Shown here: positions 18,201-26,400 of the stretch, in pieces | Layout of the letters: each line of letters opens with the position of its first letter | Numbering within the stretch: position 1 is the stretch's first letter | Source: JBFJVZ01 sp041623895 | GTDB lineage: Bacteria; Planctomycetota; Planctomycetia; Pirellulales; Pirellulaceae | DNA: 31,889 nt | Reading direction: 5' to 3' | Assembly (NCBI GenBank): GCA_041623895.1 | Contig: JBFJVZ010000025.1 | Location: 1 to 31,889 of the forward strand | The notes under the pieces: model-generated | The model's database searches: none | The model's input: only the letters and a program-made list of their open reading frames with translations | Told to the model about the DNA's origin: nothing | Translations under genes and position numbers: made by a program

Positions 18201-18320
18201 GGCATAGCACTTGTCGGCCAGGATTGGACGAATGTCGCGAACAAAATCAACATCCTCGCCACGCACCAGCGAAGCGACCGATACCAGCATGAAACATGTT
18301 TGCCATGCAAGTCGTCTCAT
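15219..18320 (-). CDS. Planctomycete cytochrome: PSCyt1 + DUF1549 + DUF1553 protein
   Basis: This 1033-residue secreted protein has a signal peptide (1-21), then a single c-type heme site CYACH at 38-42 within the PSCyt1 domain. DUF1549 (PSCyt2, about 145-350, containing the LSFDLTGLPPT motif) follows. A variable insert with a carbohydrate-binding-like jelly-roll (about 430-620) comes next, and DUF1553 (PSD1) runs to the C-terminus, with ARVFVNRLWK. The methionine in EVMPP could be the distal heme ligand. These domains are a planctomycete/verrucomicrobial hallmark of unknown function. The ATG at 18320 is chosen over a GTG at 18338 because GGAGAGAGGGA lies just upstream and it gives a proper leader. 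It lies 20 bases after the YjbQ gene and 6 before the DUF1501 gene. Confidence 0.93.
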   Translation of the reverse strand: MRRLAWQTCFMLVSVASLVRGEDVDFVRDIRPILADKCYACHGPDAEQRQADLRLDTKEGAFVDLGGHFAIVAGSPDQSELVRRINSADQDEVMPPPDHPKQLSDREKRVLATWVRQGAEWQDHWAYVVPRRHRTPEIKSGSAANFIDALIIARLTERGIHPSAAADRRTLIRRLSFDLTGLPPTAAEVEAFLGDRSDGAYEAIVDRLLSSQHYGERMAIYWLDLVRYADTVGYHGDQDVSVSPFRDYVINAFNNNMPLDRFTREQLAGDLLPNPTRDQLVASGYNKLGMMSAEGGVQPKEYLAKYIAERVRTASSVWLGSTLACAECHDHKFDPFTTKDFYRFAAFFADIQERGLYSGANRDGNWGPKVDVPDDELPGLLEPVEARIAMLQQTIDTSTPELEAAQRAWEQEFAVGNSQWQILQPTTVTALHDVKLKVLKDKSVLASGNNPAQNTYTFTSKPPPGQITGFRIEVLPDDSLPKKGPGRAGNGNFVLSEFRVAVASEGNRPTPVALHNAVATIEQSHAGDATPYGKWNAASAIDNDAKGSSWGWAILPEAGKPNEMTVETKEPLVVGEQTLTITLEQNHTNPKHTLGRFRLSATSSPPPLLPSKRNSLPDDIQQALAVAADQRSAEQQQQLSAYYRGSVAPILAEPRKQLATAEAEKAKLIAAHTRTSLITVSVDPREIRVLPRGNWMDDSGDVVQPGVPHFLKQLQSEDRATRADLAAWITARDNPLTARVFVNRLWKLFFGSGLSKVLDDLGSQGEPPVYPELLDSLAVEFVDSGWDVKHMVKLIVMSDTYRQSSLFSGKLLSDDPYNRLLARQSRFRLDAEMVRDNALAISGLLVRNVGGRSARPYQPAGLYRHLNFPQRQYKHDTGANQYRRGLYTHWQRQFLHPAMKAFDAPPREECTAERPRSNTPLAALVLLNDPSFVEAARVFAEKTIRGGGESTHERLDWMFKQSLSRTPNDEERAVIERLLQSHLKQYREQTAEAKKLISIGLWPVPNDLDVVELAAWTSIARTIFNLHETITRN

Positions 18321-18322
18321 CG

Positions 18323-18333
18323 TCCCTCTCTCC
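18323..18333 (-). promoter_or_regulatory. Shine-Dalgarno site fixing the DUF1553 start
   Basis: Read on the minus strand this is GGAGAGAGGGA, ending two bases before the ATG at 18320, with its GGAG about 9 bases upstream. It favours that ATG over the in-frame GTG at 18338, which lies upstream of the site. Confidence 0.6.
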
Positions 18334-18340
18334 AGCACAC

Positions 18341-18757
18341 TTATTGACCCATCACGGTAACGACGATTTCTCGGCGGCGTGGTTTGATGTCACATTCCAA
18401 ATGAAAGATTTGCTGCCAGGTCCCCAACACGGGGGCGCCACCAGCAACAGGTACTGTAATCGAAGGACCGACCGTGGTGGCTTGCAAATGCGAGTGTCCG
18501 TTGCCATCGTGCCAGGCCTGTTCGTGGCCATAATCGCGGCTGGGCGGCATCAACCGATCGAGCATCTCCGGATAATCTCGCTGCAGCCCGGGCTCGAACT
18601 CAATTGTGCCGATCGCGCCGGTACTGCCAATGTTGAAAACGTGGACAGTACCAACATCAATCTTACTTTCCCGCACGATCGCGGTCACGTCGCCGGTGAT
18701 GTCATGCATCTGACCGTGTCGATCGGTGGAAAGGGAAATGCGTTTTTGAATGACCAT
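18341..18757 (-). CDS. YjbQ / UPF0047 family protein
   Basis: The 138-residue protein matches the YjbQ (UPF0047) family over its whole length. It has the signature GNGHSHLQA, then VGPSITVPVAGG, LGTWQQI and ECD with a closing arginine-rich strand. The family is a small trimeric beta-fold; E. coli YjbQ shows thiamine phosphate synthase side activity, but its physiological role is unsettled. No export signal is seen. I start at ATG 18757; a GTG at 18769 in the same frame is possible and would directly abut the upstream stop. It lies 12 bases downstream of the Gfo/Idh gene and 20 upstream of the DUF1553 gene, so it is clearly inside the transcription unit, an odd place for a cytosolic housekeeping-like gene. 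Confidence 0.9.
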   Translation of the reverse strand: MVIQKRISLSTDRHGQMHDITGDVTAIVRESKIDVGTVHVFNIGSTGAIGTIEFEPGLQRDYPEMLDRLMPPSRDYGHEQAWHDGNGHSHLQATTVGPSITVPVAGGAPVLGTWQQIFHLECDIKPRRREIVVTVMGQ

Positions 18758-18769
18758 CGTTGTGCCCAC

Positions 18770-20080
18770 TCAGACGTCTTCCAGCGCCGGCAGTTTCCAG
18801 GGCGCTCGATACTCTGGCCGCTTCAGGAACTGATTGGCGTCATCGTCGCCGACGCAAGTGTACGTTTCCGGATCGAACGTCACAGTGCGACCGGCCCGCC
18901 AGGATGCATTGCCCAGGTGACAGAGCAGGCTACTGGGATGTCCCACGGTCTCCAAGTCTGCGTTTGGCTTTTCGCGACTTCGCATGCAATCCAAAAAGTT
19001 TCGCACATGACCGCTCGTGTTATCGCTGGCTTGTTCTTCAGAGATTTGTTTTCCCCTGCGGTCAAATGCTCGCCAGCCTCTGTTGCCGATGACCACGTAG
19101 CCGTCGTCACCATACACGGCCGCACCCTCGGCTTCGCCGAACATGGGATGCGCCGTCCAAATCCGCATTTCGTAGGTCAGCAAACAATTGCCGTAGTCGT
19201 AGGTAACCATGAAGTTATCGGGCCACTCTTGGACATCGTCAAAGTAATGTTTACCGCCCAGTCCTGAAATCTTTTTGGGGATCGCCGGCAGCGTCTCTCC
19301 CTTTGCAGCAAGCGCCGTGTGCAGTCCCCAGCGGGCAACGTCCAAGCGATGCACGCCGTCATTTCCTAGATCACCGCTGCCATAATCAAAAAACCAGCGC
19401 CAGGAGCCGTGAAATCTTCTCCGATTGAATGGCCGTTTGGGCGCCGGTCCCAACCACATGTCGTAATCGACTCCCGGCGGCGGATCGCTATCCGCAACCG
19501 CGGTGACCGCACCTTGTTTGCTGCTCTCCCATGCCTTGGCAAATCGGACGTTACCAAGATTGCCCGCGGACAAGTACTTCATCGCCTTTGCTTGAAAGCT
19601 GCCGCTGCGGGCCTGGGTGCCGAGCTGAACGATGCGTTTGTGCCGCTTTGCCGCAGCCACCATCGTGCGTCCTTCGATCACGTTGTGACCATCGGGTTTT
19701 TCGACGTAGACATCTTTTCCGGCCTGGCAGGCAAAGATCGTGGGCAGGGCGTGCCAGTGATCGGGCGCACCGATCACGATCGCATCGAGCGATGGATCAT
19801 CCAGCGCTTCGCGAAAATCCTTGACCGTTTTCGGCAGTCGCCCCGTACGCTGCTTCAGCTGTTCGGCGCGCTGATCCAAAACGGCTGGATCCAAATCGCA
19901 TAAGGTCGTCACATCCACATCGGCTTGCGAGGCAAAGGCGCTCAGCAAACTGCCTCCACGGCCCCTCATGCCCATCACGCAAACGGAAATCCGATCATTC
20001 GCCGCTTGCCCCAGCGAGTGTTTTGTCATTCCGGCCATCGTCGCTGCCGCCGTAGCTTGCAAAAACGTTCGCCTTTTCAT
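18770..20080 (-). CDS. Gfo/Idh/MocA-family oxidoreductase with Tat signal
   Basis: This 436-residue NAD(P)-dependent oxidoreductase belongs to the glucose-fructose oxidoreductase/inositol dehydrogenase family. It starts with a twin-arginine signal (MKRRTFLQATAAATMAGM) and then a Rossmann motif at about residues 36-42 (MGMRGRG). EKP at 127-129 holds the family's active-site lysine. The C-terminal alpha/beta domain carries the GNDGVHRLDVARW segment usual in exported planctomycete members. It probably oxidises or rearranges a sugar outside the cytoplasm; exported members must carry their cofactor, as glucose-fructose oxidoreductase does. The reading frame extends 35 codons upstream, but a perfect Shine-Dalgarno sequence and the Tat leader fix the start at 20080. 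It is the first gene of the five-gene cluster. Confidence 0.93.
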   Translation of the reverse strand: MKRRTFLQATAAATMAGMTKHSLGQAANDRISVCVMGMRGRGGSLLSAFASQADVDVTTLCDLDPAVLDQRAEQLKQRTGRLPKTVKDFREALDDPSLDAIVIGAPDHWHALPTIFACQAGKDVYVEKPDGHNVIEGRTMVAAAKRHKRIVQLGTQARSGSFQAKAMKYLSAGNLGNVRFAKAWESSKQGAVTAVADSDPPPGVDYDMWLGPAPKRPFNRRRFHGSWRWFFDYGSGDLGNDGVHRLDVARWGLHTALAAKGETLPAIPKKISGLGGKHYFDDVQEWPDNFMVTYDYGNCLLTYEMRIWTAHPMFGEAEGAAVYGDDGYVVIGNRGWRAFDRRGKQISEEQASDNTSGHVRNFLDCMRSREKPNADLETVGHPSSLLCHLGNASWRAGRTVTFDPETYTCVGDDDANQFLKRPEYRAPWKLPALEDV

Positions 20081-20444
20081 CGCAACACCTCCTACGTGAT
20101 CTCGGGCAGCACATATGGCTTTCACTATATCGGCTGATGCTGTGCGGCATATCGTCAGGCCATGGTAGCTCAATGACGGGTGCATTCGTACACTTGGTCA
20201 GCCTGTTCGACGGCAGAACACTGTATTCGCAAATCAAAGCCGTGCAGCAACTTACGCGCCACGGTCCACAATTCTGGCAATGATTCGCTTCGATTCGGTT
20301 TAAGGTCTTTGCAATCAGCAAGTCCTAGGCATAATGCTCCCCAACGCTGATCAGGAGCTCGCGAAGATTCAATGCAACAGCGGGCTTCGATCGCTTACTT
20401 GTCTTTTCCTAATCTTTGCAGCTGCTTACGCTGGAGAAGCCGAA
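20081..20444. other. Divergent intergenic region with promoter candidates
   Basis: These 364 bases separate the minus-strand five-gene cluster from the plus-strand CxxC protein, so promoters for both should lie here. On the minus strand TATAGT (20124-20129) is a good -10 candidate, but I find no fitting -35. On the plus strand CATAAT (20330-20335) with TTGCAA (20309-20314) about 15 bases upstream is a weak candidate; it would start transcription just past the ATG at 20334 and so favours the start at 20445. I see no operator, riboswitch or small gene. Confidence 0.3.
20087..20094 (-). promoter_or_regulatory. Consensus Shine-Dalgarno of the Gfo/Idh gene
   Basis: Read on the minus strand this is TAGGAGGT, six bases before the ATG at 20080. 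It is the best ribosome-binding site I noticed in the window and settles the start against the longer frame from 20185. Confidence 0.8.
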
Positions 20445-21032
20445 ATGAATCGTCTTTCTTTGCACGCTTTGGCAATCACGTTGCTCTTAACTTTCACTGG
20501 CATGGCCGCTGCGGCGGATTGTTTGAAAGAGGGCGATGCGGTCGGAGCATTTTACGTCAGCAAGGTTGCAGGTGCCGACGGCGATGGCGTCGAAGTGGGG
20601 CAAGAACTGTGCTACCGCTGCCGATACGGTTCCCGGCCGATGGTGATTGTCTTTACGCGGCAGGCAAACGGTAAGCTTGCGGAATTGGTAAAGGAACTCG
20701 ACGCGGCAATCAGCAAGCATGAAGAATCACAACTGCGGGGGCTGATCACTTTCATGGGCGACGATGTTGCCGAGGTCAAAGATAACGCCAGCGAGTTTGC
20801 GAAGACGTCAGGCGCAAAACATGTGCCCATCGTGATCGCCAAAGAAGCCAAAACAGGCCCACCCAATTACAAGCTCGATGATTCGGCTGTCACCATCTTC
20901 ATTGCCAGGGACAGTCAAGTGGTTTCGATACATCGAGGCGAGTCGGACGAGATTGATGTACCCGTCCTGATGCGGGAAGTCAGGCAAATGCTGATCTCCG
21001 ACAAGGTCAAGAAAGTAGCTTCGCCGCTGTAG
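20445..21032 (+). CDS. Exported CxxC protein, possibly thioredoxin-like
   Basis: The 195-residue product has a signal peptide (MNRLSLHALAITLLLTFTGMAAA). The mature part has a CYRC motif (Cys56 and Cys59), then a hydrophobic strand PMVIVFTR, a helix, a strand GLITFMG, a 'VPIVIA' segment and a final strand TIFIARD before a helix. This order of strands and helices resembles a thioredoxin/peroxiredoxin fold, with VPIVIA where the cis-proline would be. The CxxC spacing supports redox activity. I recall similar unannotated proteins in planctomycetes but cannot name a family. GGAGAAG about 8 bases before the ATG supports this start; the same frame is open from an ATG at 20334. Confidence 0.75.
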   Translation: MNRLSLHALAITLLLTFTGMAAAADCLKEGDAVGAFYVSKVAGADGDGVEVGQELCYRCRYGSRPMVIVFTRQANGKLAELVKELDAAISKHEESQLRGLITFMGDDVAEVKDNASEFAKTSGAKHVPIVIAKEAKTGPPNYKLDDSAVTIFIARDSQVVSIHRGESDEIDVPVLMREVRQMLISDKVKKVASPL

Positions 21033-21067
21033 AGGTTCGAGTTCAGGTTCGAGGTTCGAGGTTTCAG
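21033..21067 (+). repeat. Short degenerate AGGTTCGA repeats
   Basis: AGGTTCGA occurs at 21033-21040, 21045-21052 and 21052-21059, with a degenerate AGGTTTCA next (21059-21066), directly after the stop codon of the CxxC protein gene. It is a small simple repeat with no hairpin and no clear role. The rest of the gap to 21195 is featureless. Confidence 0.5.
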
Positions 21068-21194
21068 TTTCTTGGGGCGGGAGTTTCCCCGGGTCGGGTC
21101 GATTCGTGGCCTAAAGTTTGGATGGAGAGCTGCGCGGTTCTGGGCGCGGTTCCGATGAATCCAATGATGCCGTTTGTGAGGCCCCGGGAGTCCG

Positions 21195-22226
21195 ATGAGC
21201 GAGACTTCTTTCCATCCGTACTATCTGCTCCGCTGGGATTTTTCGCGTGAGCAAACAATCGACCGTGATGTGGTCCATGCCACTCATCGCTTGACTGACT
21301 TGCCATGTTTCTCTGCTCCAGGTCTGCAACGGCTGTTGCGGCGGATTCCTGCAGATGCGTTCCAGGTACATGCGACGGGTGACAACGCCGCGCACGCCAC
21401 GCAGTGGCAAACGTGTGCGCTGGGCGACGCGACGCCGGAAGAGATCGTCGACACCGCGAGCCGGGGCCGGCTTTGGATCGATTCGGCGAACATCCAGCGG
21501 TATGATCAGCAGTTGGCTGGGATCGTCGACCGCCTGTCTCGGGAACTGATGGAGTGTCATGTCGGTCTGCGGATCATCGATCCACAGGCGGACTTGATCC
21601 TTTGCTCGCCCCAGTCACAGCATTATTACGGCTGCGACGCCGTGCCTTCGGTGCTGTTGCATTTGCGAGGTCGCGTGCGACTGTGGATCTATCCCAATGG
21701 CAAGAGATTTATCGATCAACGTGATCACGAGCGGATCGCCCAAGGGCGGCAATTTCAGCGTCTCTATTTCGAGCCTGCTTTTGATCGGCACGCGCGGGTT
21801 TATCAGATCGAGCCTGGCCAAATGATCTCCTGGCCGCAGCCAATGCCCTATCGCATCCAGACTACCGAAGGGCTAAGCGTCTGTTTGCGTTTGAAGTTCC
21901 AGACACCACGTTCGCTTCGGCAAAACAACGTTCATCTGGTTAACCGTTGGCTGCGGAAGCTGAGGCTTGACCGGCTTTGTGCGCATCGTATCGAAGGCAT
22001 ATCCGCTTCGTTAAAGCATGTTTTCGCGTCCTTGCTCGCTCACCACGCTCAGAATCCTGGCGGACGCGAACCAGAGCCGACGTTTGTCTTGGACCCAAGC
22101 TCGCCGGTCGGGATGCGATCGTTAAGCGAACCATTTGATCCCTGCAACCGCGCCTCAGTACCTGGCATCACCGGCATCAATAGCAATATCTTCCCGATAT
22201 CAACATCAGCGGTCTTGGAGAATTGA
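21195..22226 (+). CDS. JmjC/cupin-like protein with altered metal site
   Basis: This 343-residue cytosolic protein resembles bacterial JmjC-type cupin proteins, often annotated 'transcription factor jumonji'. It has an N-terminal LQRLLRRIP segment, the RGRLWID segment (90-96), a strand LILCSP (134-139), then LLHLRGRVRLWIYP (154-167), and PGQMISWPQPMPYRI...LSVCLRLKF (207-235). Aligned by eye with that pattern, the iron ligands H-x-D become Gly146-Cys147-Asp148 and the distal His becomes Tyr219. It may therefore be an inactive or re-purposed dioxygenase fold; His143 nearby might substitute. The C-terminal 100 residues are unlike anything I recognise. The ATG at 21195 follows the weak GGGAG at 21186. 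The cytochrome gene starts 3 bases after its stop, so the two are probably co-translated. Confidence 0.7.
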   Translation: MSETSFHPYYLLRWDFSREQTIDRDVVHATHRLTDLPCFSAPGLQRLLRRIPADAFQVHATGDNAAHATQWQTCALGDATPEEIVDTASRGRLWIDSANIQRYDQQLAGIVDRLSRELMECHVGLRIIDPQADLILCSPQSQHYYGCDAVPSVLLHLRGRVRLWIYPNGKRFIDQRDHERIAQGRQFQRLYFEPAFDRHARVYQIEPGQMISWPQPMPYRIQTTEGLSVCLRLKFQTPRSLRQNNVHLVNRWLRKLRLDRLCAHRIEGISASLKHVFASLLAHHAQNPGGREPEPTFVLDPSSPVGMRSLSEPFDPCNRASVPGITGINSNIFPISTSAVLEN

Positions 22227-22229
22227 TTC

Positions 22230-23255
22230 ATGTTTCGTTATCCACTTAGCAAGGCGATTGCTTGTTGCCTGATCGCCTCGGCAGCATTTGCAGCTACCGT
22301 GTCTCCAAGCGGCCAATCGTTGCAGCCAGCTGAACCGGCCGACCCTGATGCTGTGTTAGGCAATCAATCATGCGTCAAGTGCCATGCGGCGGAAGTCAAA
22401 GTTTGGCAACAAACACCTCACGCAAAGACCTTCGATGAATTGCATCGCCGTCCCGAGGCCAGGCAAATCGCCTCGAAGCTTGGCGTGCAATCGATCAAAC
22501 ACGATGGCCGCTGTGTTGCCTGTCATTACACGCAACAGAAAGACCCGACAGGCGGTGTCCACGCGATCGCGGGGGTGTCTTGCGAGTCTTGTCACGGTGC
22601 CGCCCGAGATTGGCTGGACGTGCATCACGATTATGGTGCTGAAAACATCACCAGGCTATCGGAATCGGCAGAGCATCGTCGGCAACGGATCGCCGCAAGC
22701 ATCCAAGCCGGCATGCGCAACCCCGCGAACGTGTTCTTAGTGGCGCAAAGCTGCCTCCGCTGTCACACCACCGCCGATGAAGAACTGGTCAACGTCGGCG
22801 GCCATTCGGCAGGCAGTTTGGATTTTGAGTTTGTTGCCTGGAATCAGGGGACAATTCGGCACAACTTTGTTCGCAGCGACGGCAGGACCAACGAACTGAG
22901 CTCCCCCGAGCGGATCCGCGTCATGTTTGTGGCCGGAATGATCGCGGAATTGGAGGCAAGTTTGCGGGCTACCGCGGTCGCCTCGGAGAAGGCAACCTAC
23001 GGGATCACGGCTGCCAAGCGCGCCGCGCGCACAGGTGCCCGTCTGAAAAGTGTGCTCGTAAAAACGAATGATCCAATCGTCAAGGAGATCGTGGGCGTCT
23101 TCGAGATGGTCACGTTGAAGCTTAACAATCAGGCCGAATTGACCGAGGCCGCGGACCGGATCGCCGAATTCGGCTATCAGTTCGCCGATCAAAATGACGG
23201 TTCGACGCTGGAATCCTTGGACGCCTTTATTCCCAAAACCGACCGCTGGAAATAG
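22230..23255 (+). CDS. Tetraheme cytochrome c554-like protein
   Basis: The 341-residue product has a signal peptide (about 1-21) and four c-type heme sites: CVKCH (48-52), CVACH (95-99), CESCH (118-122) and CLRCH (175-179). The GVSCESCHG block, the PHAKTF segment after the first heme and His132/His133 fit the cytochrome c554 family, which carries electrons in the periplasm (in nitrifiers from hydroxylamine oxidoreductase). The last 130 residues are helical and heme-free. In a heterotroph it could pass electrons to a reductase or quinol system; the partner is unknown. GGAG lies about 9 bases before the ATG, inside the end of the JmjC-like gene, 3 bases of gap away. c-type maturation enzymes would be needed and are not in the window. 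Confidence 0.9.
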   Translation: MFRYPLSKAIACCLIASAAFAATVSPSGQSLQPAEPADPDAVLGNQSCVKCHAAEVKVWQQTPHAKTFDELHRRPEARQIASKLGVQSIKHDGRCVACHYTQQKDPTGGVHAIAGVSCESCHGAARDWLDVHHDYGAENITRLSESAEHRRQRIAASIQAGMRNPANVFLVAQSCLRCHTTADEELVNVGGHSAGSLDFEFVAWNQGTIRHNFVRSDGRTNELSSPERIRVMFVAGMIAELEASLRATAVASEKATYGITAAKRAARTGARLKSVLVKTNDPIVKEIVGVFEMVTLKLNNQAELTEAADRIAEFGYQFADQNDGSTLESLDAFIPKTDRWK

Positions 23256-23402
23256 CTGATCAGCGGGTTTCGCAGGCAATTATCATCACCCGCGTCGCAG
23301 CCTGAGACACTACGCGGCCGGTTTTCGCGGTTTCGGCTTTCTCTGAGGGTGCTTGGACAGCAGATTTCGATTTGTATCGTTCCACCGGACCATCCATACT
23401 TA

Positions 23403-26400
23403 ATGTCCGGCCATACTCGTGTCTGGGCTGTTTGGTCCTCGTCGTCCCGGTGTCTTTCTGTGTTGCGGATCCCGTTGTTGCTCGCTATCGCGCTGTATTG
23501 CTGTCAGCTCTCCATTGCTGACGGACCGGTTGTGATGGTGGCCGGGCCAGACGGAAAGCCGATGGTTCTGCAAAAGGGAGCAAGTGCAGCGCAACCTGCT
23601 GAGGGGAAAGCGAATGAGGGCGACGAGGCGAAGGGCGACGAGGCGAAGGGCGACGGCGACAAGGAAAAGCAGGACAAGGACGCACAAGACAGCAAGCAAG
23701 CGGAGTCGCCCGAGCCGAAGGTGATCCGCCGCGGGGATCTGAAAGATGAAGATGCCGACCCCGAAGAACTGAAGGCAACGGTTGGTCCTGACGGCAAGGT
23801 CGCTTTTCAATTCCGCAACCAACCGTGGGTTGAACTGGTTCAATGGTTATCGGAGATTGCCGACCAGCCACTTGACTGGCAAGAGCTGCCTGCTGACCGA
23901 GTGAACCTGACGTCACCTGGACGATACTCGGTGGCCGAGACGCAGGATCTTTTCAATCGTCACTTGTTGGCCCGCGGCTTCACGATCTTGAAACTCGATG
24001 GTGGCTTGACCATCACCAAGACAGAGAACATCGACCCGGCGATGGTCCCGCGGGTGAGCGTTTTTGATTTGGGGACGCTGCAGGCCCATACGTTTGTCCG
24101 CGCCACATTGGATGTTGGCTGGTTATCAGCAGAAAAGCTGGCCGAAGAATTGAAAGCGATGATTGGCCCCACCGGCAAGCTGACCGCGATGACGACGACC
24201 AATCGCTTGGAAGTGGTCGGGCCGGCCATCAATATCCGGCAAGTCGCCGAGTTGCTCGATCAAGAACGCGACAGCACCAGCCGGGAGTCCTTGGCACCGG
24301 AGTTCAAGCTCCGTTATCTGCCCGCCGAAGAAGCCAAGCGGATGTTGGAGGAATTCCTGGGCGTGGAGAAAAAAAAGGCGGCACCGATGACGCCGCAGCA
24401 GATGCAGATGATGCAGCAGATGCAGCAACAGAACCCGCAAGCGGCAACGCAGCAGAAAAAAGTTGAAATCTCGATTGTCGCAAATGTTCGTCAAAACTCG
24501 GTGATCATTCGGGCTCCTGTCGACCGCGTTGCCATTGCCAATGAATTCCTCAAACGCGTCGATGTGCCCAGCCAGTCATTGATGTCGCTATCGGAAATTG
24601 AGTCTCGGGTGCAAGTATTTCGACTGCAGACATTGGATCCCGAGAAATTGATCGAGATCATCAGCGAGATGAATGTACTGGAGCCGACGACGCGAATTCG
24701 AGTCGATAAGGACAATCAGGCACTGGTCGTTTCCGGTAGTCCCGCGGATCGCTTCATCATTGGCAGTTTGATTGAACGGCTGGATGGGGAGGGCAGAGAA
24801 TTCCACGTCTTGCAATTGCGCCGGCTGGACGCCAATGACGTGGCCGAGTCGATTGGATTTTTGATGGGTCAGGAAAAGGAAGAGGACGACAATCGCTCGT
24901 CACGCCGTTACTACTACTACGGATCCTACGGCAACGACGAAGAAAAAAAGAAGGACAAGGATAAATTTCGTGTCGCGGCCAACGCCAGCTTTCGACAGGT
25001 CTTGCTGTGGGCAAACGATCGTGAAATGCAGCAGGTACAGTCATTATTGATCAAGCTTGGCGAGTTGCCGCCGCCCGGGGGCAGCAATCGCACGATCCGC
25101 ATGATCGATGCTTCGGCCACACCGGAGACCTATGAGTATCTGCAGCGTTTGCGTCAGCAATGGAACCGCATCTCGCCGAACCCCTTGGAAATCCCGGATG
25201 CATCGCAGTTCAAAGATCCGATTAAGGATGAGCAAGCTGAAACGGACGAAAGCGATGACGCCGATGGCGAACAAACGGATGACAAGCAACCGCAAGACGA
25301 AGCTGACAAAACTGAACAGGACAAGCTGAAGCCAAACCAGCAGGCGACAGCCGATGACAACGTGGCAACGGGGCTGCCTCCAAGCGTGCCGGCGAAACAA
25401 GATTATCGCTTGACGATGATGCAGCCGCCGGCAGACGAACTGGAACTGGATTCACCCGAACAGCAGATTCGCAGCGCCGATGACTTTGACCGCATGTTTC
25501 GTCGCGGCGTTACGCGTGCCAACGAAACGGTGCAACCAGGATCAAATTCAGCCGTGCGAATCGAATTGGACGATGCAGGCAATCTGATCCTGGTCAGTCC
25601 TGACACCGCGGCGCTCGATCAGCTGGAAAACTTGATGCTTCAGTTCAGGCCGCCGCGACGACCTTATCAAGTCTTCAAAATCAAGCATGCCTCGTCTTAC
25701 TGGGTGCGGCTGAATCTGGAAGATTATTTTGAGGACGAGGAAGAAAGTGGTGACTCGTCCGCCGACTCCTTTTATCGCTGGTACTGGGACCTGGATGATA
25801 ACAGCGACGAATCACCCACCGGTTTGGGTAAAGGAAACAAGTTGCGGTTTGTGGACGATCCTGACACCAACACAATCGTGGTGACCGGTGCAACGGGCGA
25901 GCAGCTACGTACAATTGGCGAGCTGATCGAATTGTGGGACGTCTCCGAGCCTGCCAACAAGCGAAAGATGCGCTTCACGCGGCTGATTTCGCTGAAATAC
26001 GGCCAAGCCGACAAAATCTCGGAAACGATCAAAGACGCGTACCGAGATTTGCTGAGCAGTAACGACAAAGCTTTCACCAGCGGCCGCGGGCAGAATCAAA
26101 ACCAAAACCAGGGTGGCACCGACAAGCAGAACGTGCCTCGTAATCGGGAGGGCAACGGCAGCACGCTGGTCGACGGCGACAACGGCAACGATGGCGGTGG
26201 CGCTGACTTTTCATTCAAAGGGAAGCTCTCCATCGGCGTGGACAAAGTCGGTAATACGTTGTTGATTAGCGCCGAAGGCGAATCGCTGTTGGAGCTGGTC
26301 ACCGACATGATCAAACAGCTTGACGACGCCTCACGCCCGGCGGGTGAGGTCCAGGTGTTACAGCTTTCCGGTGATGTCAGCGGTGAATCCATTCGCCGTG

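Noticed and set aside
18296..19267. A 323-codon plus-strand open frame opposite the YjbQ and Gfo/Idh genes
   Set aside because: It lies antisense to two well-supported genes, its translation has no recognisable motif, and GC-rich third positions create such frames throughout the window.
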